Shown: piece by piece, positions 23,549 through 33,254 of the stretch
How positions within the stretch are numbered: position 1 is the stretch's first letter
Layout: each line of letters opens with the position of its first letter
Assembly (NCBI RefSeq): GCF_900102965.1
Contig: NZ_FNGM01000011.1
Coordinates: 1-46,704, forward strand
DNA from: Paenibacillus jilunlii
Lineage (GTDB): Bacteria; Bacillota; Bacilli; Paenibacillales; Paenibacillaceae
DNA length: 46,704 nucleotides
Direction: 5' to 3'
Program-made: the position numbers and the translations under genes
The notes under the pieces: generated by a model
Databases searched by the model: none
The model's input: only the letters and a program-made list of their open reading frames with translations
Told to the model about the DNA's origin: nothing

Positions 23549-24844
23549 TCAGGACAAGGCGGAAAGCAGGCTTTTCTGGGTGGTGAGAAAACTCATCATC
23601 GCTTCCTGTACCTCCCACAGCAAGGCCTGGGCCTGGTTCTTATTATATTCATTCAGCGCGGAGATCCCCCGGCTCACAGATTTCTCCAGCCCGGCGCAGA
23701 GCTTCTGCGCCGCTGCCGGTAGGCCAGGCTCCAGTGCCCGGACAGCTTCAGTCCACTGCATATGAAGATCGCTGACCGCAGCGCTGTCCGCCGTTCCTCC
23801 TTGCCCGCTTAACTGCGAAGCGGACAGGCTGCTGAGCCCGCTAAGCAGCTTCCCGCTGGCGGCGAAGTAGCTGTCTACAGTCTCTGCCGATCCTGCAAAG
23901 GCGGTCTGCTCCACAGCAGGGAGCGAGACCTCCCTGACGTACAGCTCAATCCCCTGATTCTTGAGACCGCTGCTGAGCAGCTTGGCCTGTTCGCGGTCAG
24001 GCGACATGCCGGCGTACACCCGGTTGCCGTCCGCCGGATCCAGTCCGGCGGCAAGTCCGGCGGCAAGCAGTTCCTGCCTGGCCTGCTCCGCTCCCGCAGG
24101 AGTGCTGAACACACCGTACTGCAGCAGGTAGTAGGTCTGTGCTGCAACCTTCACTGGAATACGGTTCATCCCCGCATTCCCGCCTGCGTCCGGGGGCAGG
24201 ACAGCACCAGTATCCGTCCCGCTCTGTACGGCTGGCGAAGTCACACTTGGAGTGTTATTGCCTCCCGTGAGGCTTCCACCACCAAACAAGGACAGCGCCG
24301 CATATCCAAGCAGGATGCCGGTTCCGAGAGCGCCGGCGATGGAAAGTGCGAGCTTCCACCAATAGGAAGGACGCCGGGCATGGTAGGAGCCGCCATAACT
24401 GCCTCCACGAAGCGGATTATCTTCATACTGCCCGTACTCAGTGGACCACTCCGGACCATGGCTGCGTTCTTCTGGCCAATCTTTATAGTCCTCTGCCGGA
24501 GCATGAGGATAACGCGGGGGCTGGTCCCATAGATCAGGCGGATGATCAGAGTGAAAGAAAAATGGTCTTGTATCCTCGCGTGTACTGATCCGGTCCTCCT
24601 GATCCTCCCGGTATAGCAGAGCGGGATCATACTCCTCCGGTTCCTTAGAGACCTCTTTGCGCGGGCTCTCTATGCCGGTGTCACCCGGGTAGCGCTGCTG
24701 AAGCAGCTCCACCTCCCGCCGCTGCCCTGCTTCCGCGTAGTCCCTGGCAGTGCCCAGCCCGGACCCTGACCTGCGGTTAAATGGCTCAGTCCTTGTATTC
24801 CCGGTATCCGCGTCAAACTTGAACGTCATTCTTCCGTTACTCAA
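23549..24844 (-). CDS. spoIIB: SPOR-domain membrane protein, SpoIIB-like
   Basis: Bitopic protein with a long charged cytoplasmic N-terminus (about 1-160), one membrane helix (about 161-184, LALSIAGALGTGILLGYAAL), a periplasm-facing linker and a SPOR domain (about 237-308, YYLLQYGVFSTPAGAEQARQ) that should bind denuded peptidoglycan at the septum. Bacillus SpoIIB has this layout and its gene lies between folC and maf, as here, so it is probably the sporulation septum protein; sequence identity is too low to be sure by eye. The start is TTG at 24844 (GAGG 10 nt upstream, giving MSNGRMTFKFDADTG); a GTG three codons earlier overlaps that site. Confidence 0.7.
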   Translation of the reverse strand: MSNGRMTFKFDADTGNTRTEPFNRRSGSGLGTARDYAEAGQRREVELLQQRYPGDTGIESPRKEVSKEPEEYDPALLYREDQEDRISTREDTRPFFFHSDHPPDLWDQPPRYPHAPAEDYKDWPEERSHGPEWSTEYGQYEDNPLRGGSYGGSYHARRPSYWWKLALSIAGALGTGILLGYAALSLFGGGSLTGGNNTPSVTSPAVQSGTDTGAVLPPDAGGNAGMNRIPVKVAAQTYYLLQYGVFSTPAGAEQARQELLAAGLAAGLDPADGNRVYAGMSPDREQAKLLSSGLKNQGIELYVREVSLPAVEQTAFAGSAETVDSYFAASGKLLSGLSSLSASQLSGQGGTADSAAVSDLHMQWTEAVRALEPGLPAAAQKLCAGLEKSVSRGISALNEYNKNQAQALLWEVQEAMMSFLTTQKSLLSALS

Positions 24845-24921
24845 CGCTTTCACACCTCACTGTCGTCTATTCTACAAGCAATATATGATAGACGAGAGAA
24901 AGATATGCTATTTTAATATAA

Positions 24922-26097
24922 TTACACGAGACTAAGCACTTTGGCTTTCACGTTCTTCACCTCATAATGATTAAGCAGCGTACGGTAAGCACGGTCAGAG
25001 ATAAGGGAGGCAAGCTCAGGGGTCTGCAGCAGCATGACTGTCTGCTCGGCAATACCCCTGGCGGTCCCGGCCAGCAATATATTCCTTCCGTTCTCGCAGA
25101 TTAATGCCTCTGCGCCCCGCGGGCTGGTTACCACTGGAGTCCGGAGCGCCCACGCTTCCAGAATCTTTTTCTGGCCTCCGCAGCCTTCATCCGGACACGC
25201 AATCACCGCTTTTGCCCGGCGTATGTATTCCCCGGCAAGGCTGGTATCCTCAATAATCTTCACGGAGGAGTCCGTCTTGGAGAGGGCCATAATTGTAGAA
25301 TCAACAGCGCTGCCCACAATGTAGCATTGAACATCGGGGACCTCAGCCCGGATCAGCGGGTAAACCTTCTCATGGAATAATAAGGCGGCATTCCGGCCCT
25401 GTACCTTATGCATATCCCAGTGGAGCATGATCCCGTTCTCTTTGCAGACCGGCTCGTAGTGCTGATATTGCTGAAGATCCACAAAAGGCGGGACGACATG
25501 TACCTTGCTTGCATCGGCAAAGGAGAGCGCTTTAAATGACAGGGCATCCCGCTCGTTAGCCGTCAGCAGCAAGCCGGTCTTATTCATCAGCTTCCGCTCA
25601 TCCCGCCTGGCCTTGATCTCATTCAGTTTGTGGTAGGGATACTTGATCTTACGCCGGACAGTTCCGCCCTTCTCCGCGGCCTTTCTCCAGGTCCGGTGGG
25701 CATCCGTAATAATGACCGCCTCAGGAAGCAGGGAAGAGATCATGTCAATACAGTTGTTGAGAAATCTGCGGGAAATGAATACATGACTGTAGGTATCCCG
25801 GCTGCAGAGCTGCCTGATCTCCGTCCGCAGATCTTTACTAATGTCTTCAAAGGCAGCTATGGAGCGCAGCTTGTCCAGCGGCCGCAGCAACGCACTGCGG
25901 GGAGCCGCTGCCTGCTCCACCCGGTGGACGGTAAGCGCGTGACCGGAATCCGCAACCCGCTCCCGCTCACACTCACAAAACTCGATGAGGTCGATATCAA
26001 ATCTCTCCAATAGGATGTCAAGAAAACTTTCTGTCCGGTGTTCTTCTTCCTTACTGCATTCTTTCCGGGCTGATAGGAACAGCATTCTTTCTCTCAT
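24922..26097 (-). CDS. diverged glycosyltransferase-like protein (GT4 fold), paralogue of the next gene
   Basis: The 391-residue protein aligns end to end with the adjacent glycosyltransferase at 26289-27470 (shared YPLIRAEVPDV, KILEAWALRTPVV, YETLLxxYE-type ends). It has lost typical active-site features: the N-terminal Gly-rich loop (SGGKLR in the neighbour) is replaced by acidic residues (EEEHRTESF), the HNFES segment reads HRTWRK, and the donor-site GSGTRLKILEAW reads GCGGQKKILEAW. AAGGAGA precedes ATG. There is no frameshift, so it is a real but perhaps non-catalytic protein. Confidence 0.75.
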   Translation of the reverse strand: MRERMLFLSARKECSKEEEHRTESFLDILLERFDIDLIEFCECERERVADSGHALTVHRVEQAAAPRSALLRPLDKLRSIAAFEDISKDLRTEIRQLCSRDTYSHVFISRRFLNNCIDMISSLLPEAVIITDAHRTWRKAAEKGGTVRRKIKYPYHKLNEIKARRDERKLMNKTGLLLTANERDALSFKALSFADASKVHVVPPFVDLQQYQHYEPVCKENGIMLHWDMHKVQGRNAALLFHEKVYPLIRAEVPDVQCYIVGSAVDSTIMALSKTDSSVKIIEDTSLAGEYIRRAKAVIACPDEGCGGQKKILEAWALRTPVVTSPRGAEALICENGRNILLAGTARGIAEQTVMLLQTPELASLISDRAYRTLLNHYEVKNVKAKVLSLV

Positions 26098-26157
26098 GGC
26101 TCTGTCTCCTTGGTTATCTATGAAAAAATCAAACGGGATGTCCAGACATATGCGCAG

Positions 26158-26192
26158 AAAAAAAGCAAGCGGATCACATCCCGCCGCTTTTT
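26158..26192 (-). terminator. terminator between the two glycosyltransferase genes
   Basis: Minus strand AAGCGG, loop, CCGCTT followed by GC and seven T; about 95 nt beyond the stop of the 26289-27470 gene. The two paralogues therefore may be separately transcribed. Confidence 0.55.
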
Positions 26193-26288
26193 ATGAAACT
26201 TTAGATGTAGATCAATAGTACCTTATTCCTATCCAAAAGATTGTCGATTTGTGGAAGAAAAAAATCTTTTTTTGAAATATGCAACCAT

Positions 26289-27470
26289 TTAGACCAAACT
26301 AAGCAGCTTCTCCCGCACACTTCCTGCCTCATAATTGTCCAGCAGCGTCTCATAAGCACGGTCCGCCAGTACTATTCCGCGTTCGTGATCATGAAGAAGC
26401 TGAATCACACTGTCCGCAAAGGTTAGAGGATCATCAGCGATCAGTATGTTCCGCGAATGCTCATAGAGCAGGCCCTCCGCTCCTTTCGTGCTTGAGACTA
26501 CAGGTGTTTTCAGCGCCCAGGCCTCCAGGATTTTCAGCCGGGTTCCGCTTCCTTCCCGCAAGGGAGCAATGACAACCTTCGCTTTGCGCACATAATCTGC
26601 AACACTGTCCACATAACCGGTGATCACTATCGAGGGGTCCTTTTCTGCCAGCGCGGCGACCTCCGGGTGTACATCCCGGCCCACAATATACCACTTGATC
26701 TCCGGCACCTTGGCCTTAATGAGCGGATAGATCTCGCGGTTGAAGTAGGAGGCTGCGTTAATATTCGGAAAGTAGTTCATATTACCCGGTAAAATGATCC
26801 AATTCTCTTTGGAGATGCCCGTATTTGCCGGATAATCTTCGATACGGATAAAGTTGGGGATCACATGGACTTTATGCGAATTTTGGCTGGATAGCGATTT
26901 GAACGCCAGGCCGTCCTGCTCCGAGGTGGTCAGCAGCAGATTCGTCTTGTCCATCAGCTTGAGCTCGTCCCTCTTCGTCCAACCCGCATTGAGGGAATAG
27001 AACAGCTTGGCAAGTCCCTTTTTCTTGGCTGCCAGCTGTGCGGACAAGCCGCTCTCGAAATTGTGGGCATCCGTGATGATCATGGTATCCGGCAATACCC
27101 CGCGCACAATGTCAATGCAGCTTCCCAGCAGGCTATGAGAAATAAAAACATGGCCGTAGCTGTTCTGGCGGCACAGCTCCCCGATCTTGCCGCGCATATC
27201 TACATCCGCATGGCTCATGTAGGAGCTGTTGCGCCTTTTATATAAGGAGCGGAGCATGGCTTTGCGGTAATTCACCGTTCGCTCGACCTCATGCACTGCA
27301 AGTCCCTGCACCTCACTTTTGTCATCTCCAGGTCTTGAATTACGGTAAGTAAGCAAATCCACATCATATTTGTCCAGCAAAATATTCAGGATATTGCCAG
27401 TTCTCAGCTTGCCTCCGCTATCCTGTGGAAAAGGATTCTCCGCAGATATGAATAGCAATTTCTCCCTCAT
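26289..27470 (-). CDS. glycosyltransferase family 4 protein
   Basis: Probable GT-B retaining glycosyltransferase; donor and acceptor unknown. The 393-residue protein has the N-terminal loop ENPFPQDSGGKLRTGNIL, a central HNFESG, and the C-terminal donor-site block GSGTRLKILEAWALKTPVVSS with the conserved Glu. No membrane helix is seen. AGGAGA precedes ATG. It lies between murC and its diverged copy, with terminators on both sides, so it is a stand-alone unit; a surface polysaccharide or spore-envelope role is only a guess. Confidence 0.85.
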   Translation of the reverse strand: MREKLLFISAENPFPQDSGGKLRTGNILNILLDKYDVDLLTYRNSRPGDDKSEVQGLAVHEVERTVNYRKAMLRSLYKRRNSSYMSHADVDMRGKIGELCRQNSYGHVFISHSLLGSCIDIVRGVLPDTMIITDAHNFESGLSAQLAAKKKGLAKLFYSLNAGWTKRDELKLMDKTNLLLTTSEQDGLAFKSLSSQNSHKVHVIPNFIRIEDYPANTGISKENWIILPGNMNYFPNINAASYFNREIYPLIKAKVPEIKWYIVGRDVHPEVAALAEKDPSIVITGYVDSVADYVRKAKVVIAPLREGSGTRLKILEAWALKTPVVSSTKGAEGLLYEHSRNILIADDPLTFADSVIQLLHDHERGIVLADRAYETLLDNYEAGSVREKLLSLV

Positions 27471-27649
27471 TGTCTTCGTCTCCTAATCTCAAATGGTCTA
27501 TATCTATGCTGCATCGTAAAGTGCATAGCATATATTACCCCAAACTTCATTAAGGTTTTGTCGTTTCATGTATTTTCCAAAAATAATTTTCATAAAATGT
27601 AATTCTACACCGTGTTCTTGTTCTAAAATAATAGAACGCATATCACATA

Positions 27650-27699
27650 AAAAGAAGAAATGGCACAGTACTCTTTAATGCAAAGAGTGCTGTGCCATT
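27650..27699 (-). terminator. rho-independent terminator after murC
   Basis: 18-bp stem with one mismatch (27659-27676, 27682-27699), a 5-nt loop, and TTTCTTCTTTTT on the minus strand. It ends the valS-folC-murC transcript. Confidence 0.88.
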
Positions 27700-27733
27700 A
27701 CTATGTGAATACTGTTAGTTTGCAGGCCCCGGC

Positions 27734-29110
27734 TCAGTGCTTCTTCAGTCCCTCTGCCAGTGCATACCCAACCTTCCAAATGTCTCCCGCGCCCATTGTA
27801 ATCACAAGATCACCCGGAGCAATCCGGCCCTGCAAATCAGCTAGTACGGCCTCTTTGGTGGGCAGATGCCTTGCGTTGGCATTGCTGTTCTGCACGATTA
27901 ATTCCACCAGCTTGGCAGAGCTGACACCCTCAATCTGCTTCTCGCCGGCAGGGGAATAAATGTCAGTCAGAATCACCTCATCGGCTTCACTGAAAGCACG
28001 GCTGAAGGCATCCAGCAGGAAAAAGGTCCGCGTATAGCGCTGCGGCTGGAACACGGCAATAATCCGTTTGCCTGTGGCCTTGGCTGCGCTGATCGTAGCC
28101 TGGATTTCTGTAGGATGATGTGCATAATCATCAATGACCAGAATATCATTAGCCTCCCCAAGCACTTGAAACCGCCGTTTTGCACCGTGGAATTTCACGA
28201 TGGACTCCGCAATCGCCTGGAAGGGAATGCCGGCCTTCAGACAGGCAATGACTGCCGCCATTGAGTTATAGAGATTGTATTTGCCAGGGATGGACAGCTC
28301 GATACGTCCCAATACTGCACTGCCGAAGTTCATGGTGTAGGCAACCTGCCGGTCGCCAAGCACAATATCAGTTGCTGTGTAATCCGCAGAAGGCGAATGA
28401 ATGCCGTAGGTGATTACGTTGCCTTTGACTTCAGGCAGAAGCGAGGCTGCCGTCTCATCATCCGCACATACAATTGCGGTGCCGTCCTCACGCATCTGAT
28501 TCATGAACTGCACGTAGGCGGCCTTCAGGCGTCCAAAATCGCCTCCGTAATTCTCCAGGTGATCCGCTTCTATATTCGTCACAATCCCCAGCCAAGGATG
28601 GTACTGCAGGAAGGAGCCGTCGCTTTCATCCGCTTCGGCCACAACGAACTCCCCTTGTCCCGCCTTGGCATTCGTGCCGACATTCATAATTTCCCCGCCG
28701 ATAATATACGTGGGGTCAACTCCGCAATCCTCCATAATCAGCGCAATCATGGAGGAGGTAGTGGTTTTGCCGTGAGCACCTGCAATCGCTACACCTTTGC
28801 GCTCATTGAGCAGCCGGGCAAGCATCTGAGAGCGGTGCAAGACCGGGATGTTGAGCCGCTCCGCTTCTACCCATTCCACATTATCACTTGCCAGAGCCGT
28901 AGAGTATACGACAAGGTCTGCGCCTTTGACCTGCTCAGCCGTATGTCCGATATACACCTTGGCTCCTTTGGCTATTAATTTCTCGGTCAATTCCTGAGCC
29001 GCCACATCGGAGCCCGTTACCGTATATCCCATTTCCAGCATTACCCGGGCAATCGCGCTCATGCCATAGCCGCCGATCCCTATAAAATGCACACGTTCAG
29101 TAGTATCCAA
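27734..29110 (-). CDS. murC: UDP-N-acetylmuramate--L-alanine ligase
   Basis: Adds L-Ala to UDP-MurNAc, the first amino acid of the peptidoglycan stem peptide. The 458-residue protein has the N-terminal nucleotide loop GIGGYGMSAIA, the ATP P-loop AGAHGKTTTSS, the Mur ligase ADESDGSF, and the C-terminal DDYAHHPTEI. The start is TTG at 29110 (TTG GAT ACT ACT GAA, just before VHFIGIGG): GGTGA lies 7 nt upstream and contains the folC stop, so translation is likely coupled to folC. The frame stays open 19 codons upstream inside folC, but no signal supports that. Confidence 0.96.
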   Translation of the reverse strand: MDTTERVHFIGIGGYGMSAIARVMLEMGYTVTGSDVAAQELTEKLIAKGAKVYIGHTAEQVKGADLVVYSTALASDNVEWVEAERLNIPVLHRSQMLARLLNERKGVAIAGAHGKTTTSSMIALIMEDCGVDPTYIIGGEIMNVGTNAKAGQGEFVVAEADESDGSFLQYHPWLGIVTNIEADHLENYGGDFGRLKAAYVQFMNQMREDGTAIVCADDETAASLLPEVKGNVITYGIHSPSADYTATDIVLGDRQVAYTMNFGSAVLGRIELSIPGKYNLYNSMAAVIACLKAGIPFQAIAESIVKFHGAKRRFQVLGEANDILVIDDYAHHPTEIQATISAAKATGKRIIAVFQPQRYTRTFFLLDAFSRAFSEADEVILTDIYSPAGEKQIEGVSSAKLVELIVQNSNANARHLPTKEAVLADLQGRIAPGDLVITMGAGDIWKVGYALAEGLKKH

Positions 29111-29117
29111 CAGTTCG

Positions 29118-30494
29118 TCACCAGCCTTTTTCAGAATTGGGTTGCCGCAAAAGCGTACTGCGCACATCAGAAATCAGATACAGCGTTCCGGAGACGACCG
29201 CAAGGTCCTGCTCCGCTGTGATCGACTGCAGAAGCTGCAGCGCTTGGCCCCAATCATGTTCTACTTTGATTACCAAATTCTCTTTGGCATATTTCTCCCG
29301 CAGACGTTCTGCGATGGCCTGCAGATCTTCCGCGTCCATTTTCTTCCGGAAATCCGGTTCGGTCAGGATGAGCGTATCCACTATAGGCAGTATATGCTTG
29401 AAGTATGACTCATGATGCTTATTTGCCAGCATCCCCATGAGCAAATTTAATTTATCGTACTTGTAAAACTGAGGCAGGCTTTTGGCCAGACTCTCGGCAC
29501 CTTCGGGATTATGCGCCCCGTCCAGCACAATCCGCGGAGATGTGCTCACTTCCTCCAGACGTCCCGCCCAAAAAGTGCTGCGGAAGCCTTCCAGCACATC
29601 CTCGTCCTCCAGTATAAAAGCCATATACTGGCGCAGGACCTCCAGCGCCATCATCGCCGCGGCGCTATTACTGAGCTGATGTTCGCCTTTCATGGCAATG
29701 CCAAGCTCAAGGGAACGGAAAGGGCCCTTGAAGGTGAAGGTCTGAAGACCATCGCGTACCACTGCGCTGCTGTAGCTGAAATCTTCTCCGGCAAGATAGA
29801 GTGTGGATTTGCTGGCAGCCGCTTTAGCCTTAAGCACCGCTATGGCCTCCGGCTGGCTTACACAGCTGACCGCCGGAACACCGGGCTTGATGATCCCGGC
29901 CTTCTCCCCTGCAATCTTCTCCAGCGTATCGCCCAGAACATCAGTATGATCGTGGCCGACATTTGTAATGATAGACACAATCGGGGTTACAATGTTGGTT
30001 ACATCCAGCCTTCCCCCAAGACCAGTCTCCCATACGACAACATCGGGATAGCAGACTTCCGCATAATAGAGAATAGCCAGAGCAGTAGCAACCTCGAACA
30101 TTGTAGGGGAGCCAAGCTCAGTTTGTGCCATCTCTTCAACCCGCGGATGCAGCTTGTTCGCAAGTTCAGTGAGGACATTCTCAGGGATGTCCTCTCCATT
30201 GTACTGAAAACGGTTCGTGAATTTGGTGATGTAAGGAGACGTAAAAGTCCCCACGCTGTACCCGCTTCTGATCAGCACACTGGTCAAAAAAGCGCAGGTC
30301 GAGCCTTTGCCGTTCGTACCCGCCACATGAATGAACTTGAGCTTGCGCTGGGGCTGGCCCAGCTTCTCCATCAGCCGTTCAATCCGTTCTAGCCCCGGGC
30401 GGATACCAAAAGGAATGAGGCCGTTAATCCAATCTACTGCTTCTGTATAAGAAGTTAAGGGAGCGGTTCCGCCGCTCCCGGTCCACTCGTCCAT
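29118..30494 (-). CDS. folC: folylpolyglutamate synthase / dihydrofolate synthase
   Basis: Adds glutamate to dihydropteroate and to reduced folates. The 458-residue protein belongs to the Mur ligase superfamily: P-loop AGTNGKGSTCAFL, FTSPYITKFTNR, VVWETGLGGRLDVTN and C-terminal LDGAHNPEGA are present. It begins 6 nt after the valS stop (TAAGGGACT upstream) and ends 7 nt before murC. Confidence 0.97.
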   Translation of the reverse strand: MDEWTGSGGTAPLTSYTEAVDWINGLIPFGIRPGLERIERLMEKLGQPQRKLKFIHVAGTNGKGSTCAFLTSVLIRSGYSVGTFTSPYITKFTNRFQYNGEDIPENVLTELANKLHPRVEEMAQTELGSPTMFEVATALAILYYAEVCYPDVVVWETGLGGRLDVTNIVTPIVSIITNVGHDHTDVLGDTLEKIAGEKAGIIKPGVPAVSCVSQPEAIAVLKAKAAASKSTLYLAGEDFSYSSAVVRDGLQTFTFKGPFRSLELGIAMKGEHQLSNSAAAMMALEVLRQYMAFILEDEDVLEGFRSTFWAGRLEEVSTSPRIVLDGAHNPEGAESLAKSLPQFYKYDKLNLLMGMLANKHHESYFKHILPIVDTLILTEPDFRKKMDAEDLQAIAERLREKYAKENLVIKVEHDWGQALQLLQSITAEQDLAVVSGTLYLISDVRSTLLRQPNSEKGW

Positions 30495-30500
30495 AGTCCC

Positions 30501-33224
30501 TTATCCCCTCAGCTCTGCGATGCGGGCCAGCACTTTTTCACGTTTGGCGGAATAATCCGCCTGCTTCGCCCGTTCCTCTTCGATGACTTTAGCCGGCGCT
30601 TTGGCAACAAAGCCCTGATTGCCAAGCTTCTTTTCAACACGCTCTACTTCGCTATTCAGTGTCTGCACTTCTTTTTCCAGACGGATAATTTCCTGCTCGA
30701 TATCAATCAGCCCTGCCAGCGGCAGCAGCAGCTCTGCTCCGGTAATCACAGCGGACATCACCTTATCCGGCGTGTTCGGCTCAAGTCCGGCTTCGAAGGA
30801 GGAGGTGTTGCAGAAGCGCCCGATATAATTATCGTTCTTGGCAATGATGTTCAGGGTTTCTTCACTGGCGGCTTTGATAATCAGCTCCACCTTTTTGCTC
30901 ATTGGAACATTGACTTCAGCGCGGACATTGCGGACCGCACGGATCACATCCATCAGCAGATTCATTTCCGCCACAGCCTGCGGCTGCTCCAGCGCGGCTT
31001 CATACTTCGGCCACTCGGCCAGCGTAATGGTGTCTCCCTCATGCGGCAGATGCTGCCAGATTTCCTCCGTTATAAACGGCATGAACGGATGAATCAGGCG
31101 CAGCGTACGGTCAAGCACATAGGCCAGCACCGATTGCGTCTTGGCTTTGGCAGCAGCGTCCTCTCCATACAGTGTAAGCTTGGAGAACTCGATGTACCAG
31201 TCGCACAGATCATCCCAAATGAAGTTGTACAGGAGGCGGCCTGTCTCACCATACTCGTACGCGTCAATTAGACGCGTAATATCGCGAGAAGTTTCGTTCA
31301 GGCGGTGTAAAATCCAGCGGTCTGCTGTCGAAAGCTCACCGGTAATGTCAATATCTGCAAAGCTTACATCCTCCAGATTCATCAGGGCAAAGCGTGAGGC
31401 ATTCCATATTTTGTTGGCAAAATTACGCGCCTGCTCTACCTTCTCGATGCGGAACCGCAGGTCCTGCCCGGCCGTGATACCTGTTGAAATCATATAGCGC
31501 ATAGCATCCGCGCCATACTGCTCGATAACATCCAGCGGATCAATCCCGTTGCCGAGCGACTTGGACATTTTGCGTCCTTCGGCGTCGCGGACCAGACCAT
31601 GGATCAGCACATCGGAGAACGGCTTCTTCTCCGTAAATTCAAGTGCGCTGAAGATCATCCGCGCTACCCAGAAGTAGATAATATCGTATCCGGTAACCAG
31701 AACATTGTTCGGGTAATACCGCTGATAATCGCTGCTGTTCTCATCCGGCCAGCCCAACGTTGCAAACGGCCACAGGTTGGAGCTGAACCAGGTGTCCAGT
31801 ACGTCCTCATCCTGTCTCAGGTCGTCAAGGCCGCTGATTCTGCGCGCTTCCTCTTCACTGTCTGCAACAAATACTTCCCCTGTAGATTCGGAGTACCAGG
31901 CCGGAATGCGGTGGCCCCACCACAGCTGGCGGGAGATACACCAGTCACGGATGTTCTCAATCCAGTTCAGATAGGTTTTCTCAAAGCGTTCCGGGACGAA
32001 GTTGACGCCGCTGCCGTCTTTTTGGGCGGCAATTGCCTTCTCCGCCAGAGGCTGCATCTTTACGAACCATTGGGTGGACAGATAAGGCTCGACTACAGCG
32101 CCGGAACGCTCGCTGTGTCCCACCTGGTGCACATGGTCTTCAATTGAGATCAGAACACCCTGTTCCTGAAGATCGGCGATGATATTCTTGCGGCATTCAC
32201 TGCGGTCCTGGCCCTGATACGGACCGGCCTCCCCGTTCATGGTTCCGCTCTCGTCCATGACATTAATCTGCGGAAGATTGTGGCGCAGGCCTACTTCAAA
32301 GTCGTTCGGATCATGGGCCGGGGTGATCTTAACCGCACCGCTGCCGAAATCCTTCTCGACATATTCATCGGCAATAACCGGAATCTCGCGGCCGATGATC
32401 GGCAGGATCAGGGTTTTGCCGATCAGATCCTGATAACGCTCGTCCTCAGGATGCACCGCAACCGCCGTATCCCCCAGCATCGTTTCCGGACGCGTCGTGG
32501 CTACCGTAAGGAAGCCGCTGCCGTCCTTCAGCGGATAGCGCAGATGATACAGATGGCCGTTAACCTCTTTGTATTCAACCTCAATGTCCGACAAAGCTGT
32601 ACGCGCAGCCGGGTCCCAGTTGATGATCCGCTTGCCGCGGTAGATCAGGCCCTTCTGGTACAATTCCACAAATACCTTGCGTACTGCCGCTGCCATCCCC
32701 TCATCAAAGGTAAACCGCTCGCGTGAATAGTCAAGGGACAGGCCCATCTTGGCCCACTGCTCATGAATAGTCTCGGCATACTGGTCCTTCCAGGCCCATA
32801 CCTGCTCCAGGAATTTCTCGCGCCCCAGATCATGCCGGGAAATCCCCTGCTGGCGCAGCTTCTGCTCCACCTTCGTCTGGGTGGCAATGCCCGCGTGGTC
32901 GGTTCCCGGCAGCCAAAGGGTATCGAAACCCTGCATCCGCTTTGTGCGGATCAGAATATCCTGCAGCGTGAAATCGAGCGCATGCCCAATGTGCAGCATC
33001 CCCGTTACATTCGGCGGGGGGATGACAATACTATAAGGTTCTGCTTCCGGACGTTTGCCGGCTTCAAAGAATCCATGCTCCATCCAGTAAGCGTACCATT
33101 TCTGTTCTGCCGCCTTCGGATCATAGGTGGTCGGCATGTCGTTCTGTTTGCTGCCCGGCGTATCAGCCTGTACCTTATCCTGCATATCAGGCAGTTCAGC
33201 CGTTTTGTTCTTGTGATCAGCCAT
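30501..33224 (-). CDS. valS: valyl-tRNA synthetase
   Basis: Charges tRNA-Val. The 907-residue class I enzyme has PPPNVTGMLHIGHALDF (HIGH motif), the editing (CP1) domain, GRKMSKSLGNGIDP (KMSKS motif) and the C-terminal ValS coiled-coil arm (IDIEQEIIRLEKEVQTLN). ATG 33224 is chosen over an in-frame TTG at 33239 because GGAGGG lies 7 nt upstream. It is controlled by the T-box leader directly before it. Confidence 0.99.
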   Translation of the reverse strand: MADHKNKTAELPDMQDKVQADTPGSKQNDMPTTYDPKAAEQKWYAYWMEHGFFEAGKRPEAEPYSIVIPPPNVTGMLHIGHALDFTLQDILIRTKRMQGFDTLWLPGTDHAGIATQTKVEQKLRQQGISRHDLGREKFLEQVWAWKDQYAETIHEQWAKMGLSLDYSRERFTFDEGMAAAVRKVFVELYQKGLIYRGKRIINWDPAARTALSDIEVEYKEVNGHLYHLRYPLKDGSGFLTVATTRPETMLGDTAVAVHPEDERYQDLIGKTLILPIIGREIPVIADEYVEKDFGSGAVKITPAHDPNDFEVGLRHNLPQINVMDESGTMNGEAGPYQGQDRSECRKNIIADLQEQGVLISIEDHVHQVGHSERSGAVVEPYLSTQWFVKMQPLAEKAIAAQKDGSGVNFVPERFEKTYLNWIENIRDWCISRQLWWGHRIPAWYSESTGEVFVADSEEEARRISGLDDLRQDEDVLDTWFSSNLWPFATLGWPDENSSDYQRYYPNNVLVTGYDIIYFWVARMIFSALEFTEKKPFSDVLIHGLVRDAEGRKMSKSLGNGIDPLDVIEQYGADAMRYMISTGITAGQDLRFRIEKVEQARNFANKIWNASRFALMNLEDVSFADIDITGELSTADRWILHRLNETSRDITRLIDAYEYGETGRLLYNFIWDDLCDWYIEFSKLTLYGEDAAAKAKTQSVLAYVLDRTLRLIHPFMPFITEEIWQHLPHEGDTITLAEWPKYEAALEQPQAVAEMNLLMDVIRAVRNVRAEVNVPMSKKVELIIKAASEETLNIIAKNDNYIGRFCNTSSFEAGLEPNTPDKVMSAVITGAELLLPLAGLIDIEQEIIRLEKEVQTLNSEVERVEKKLGNQGFVAKAPAKVIEEERAKQADYSAKREKVLARIAELRG

Positions 33225-33254
33225 TGTTGAACCCTCCAATTGAATAGCATGTTA

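Noticed and set aside
24854..24921. Sigma-H promoter for the spoIIB-like gene
   Set aside because: A GTAGAAT -10-like motif exists but no AGGA-type -35 at the right distance.
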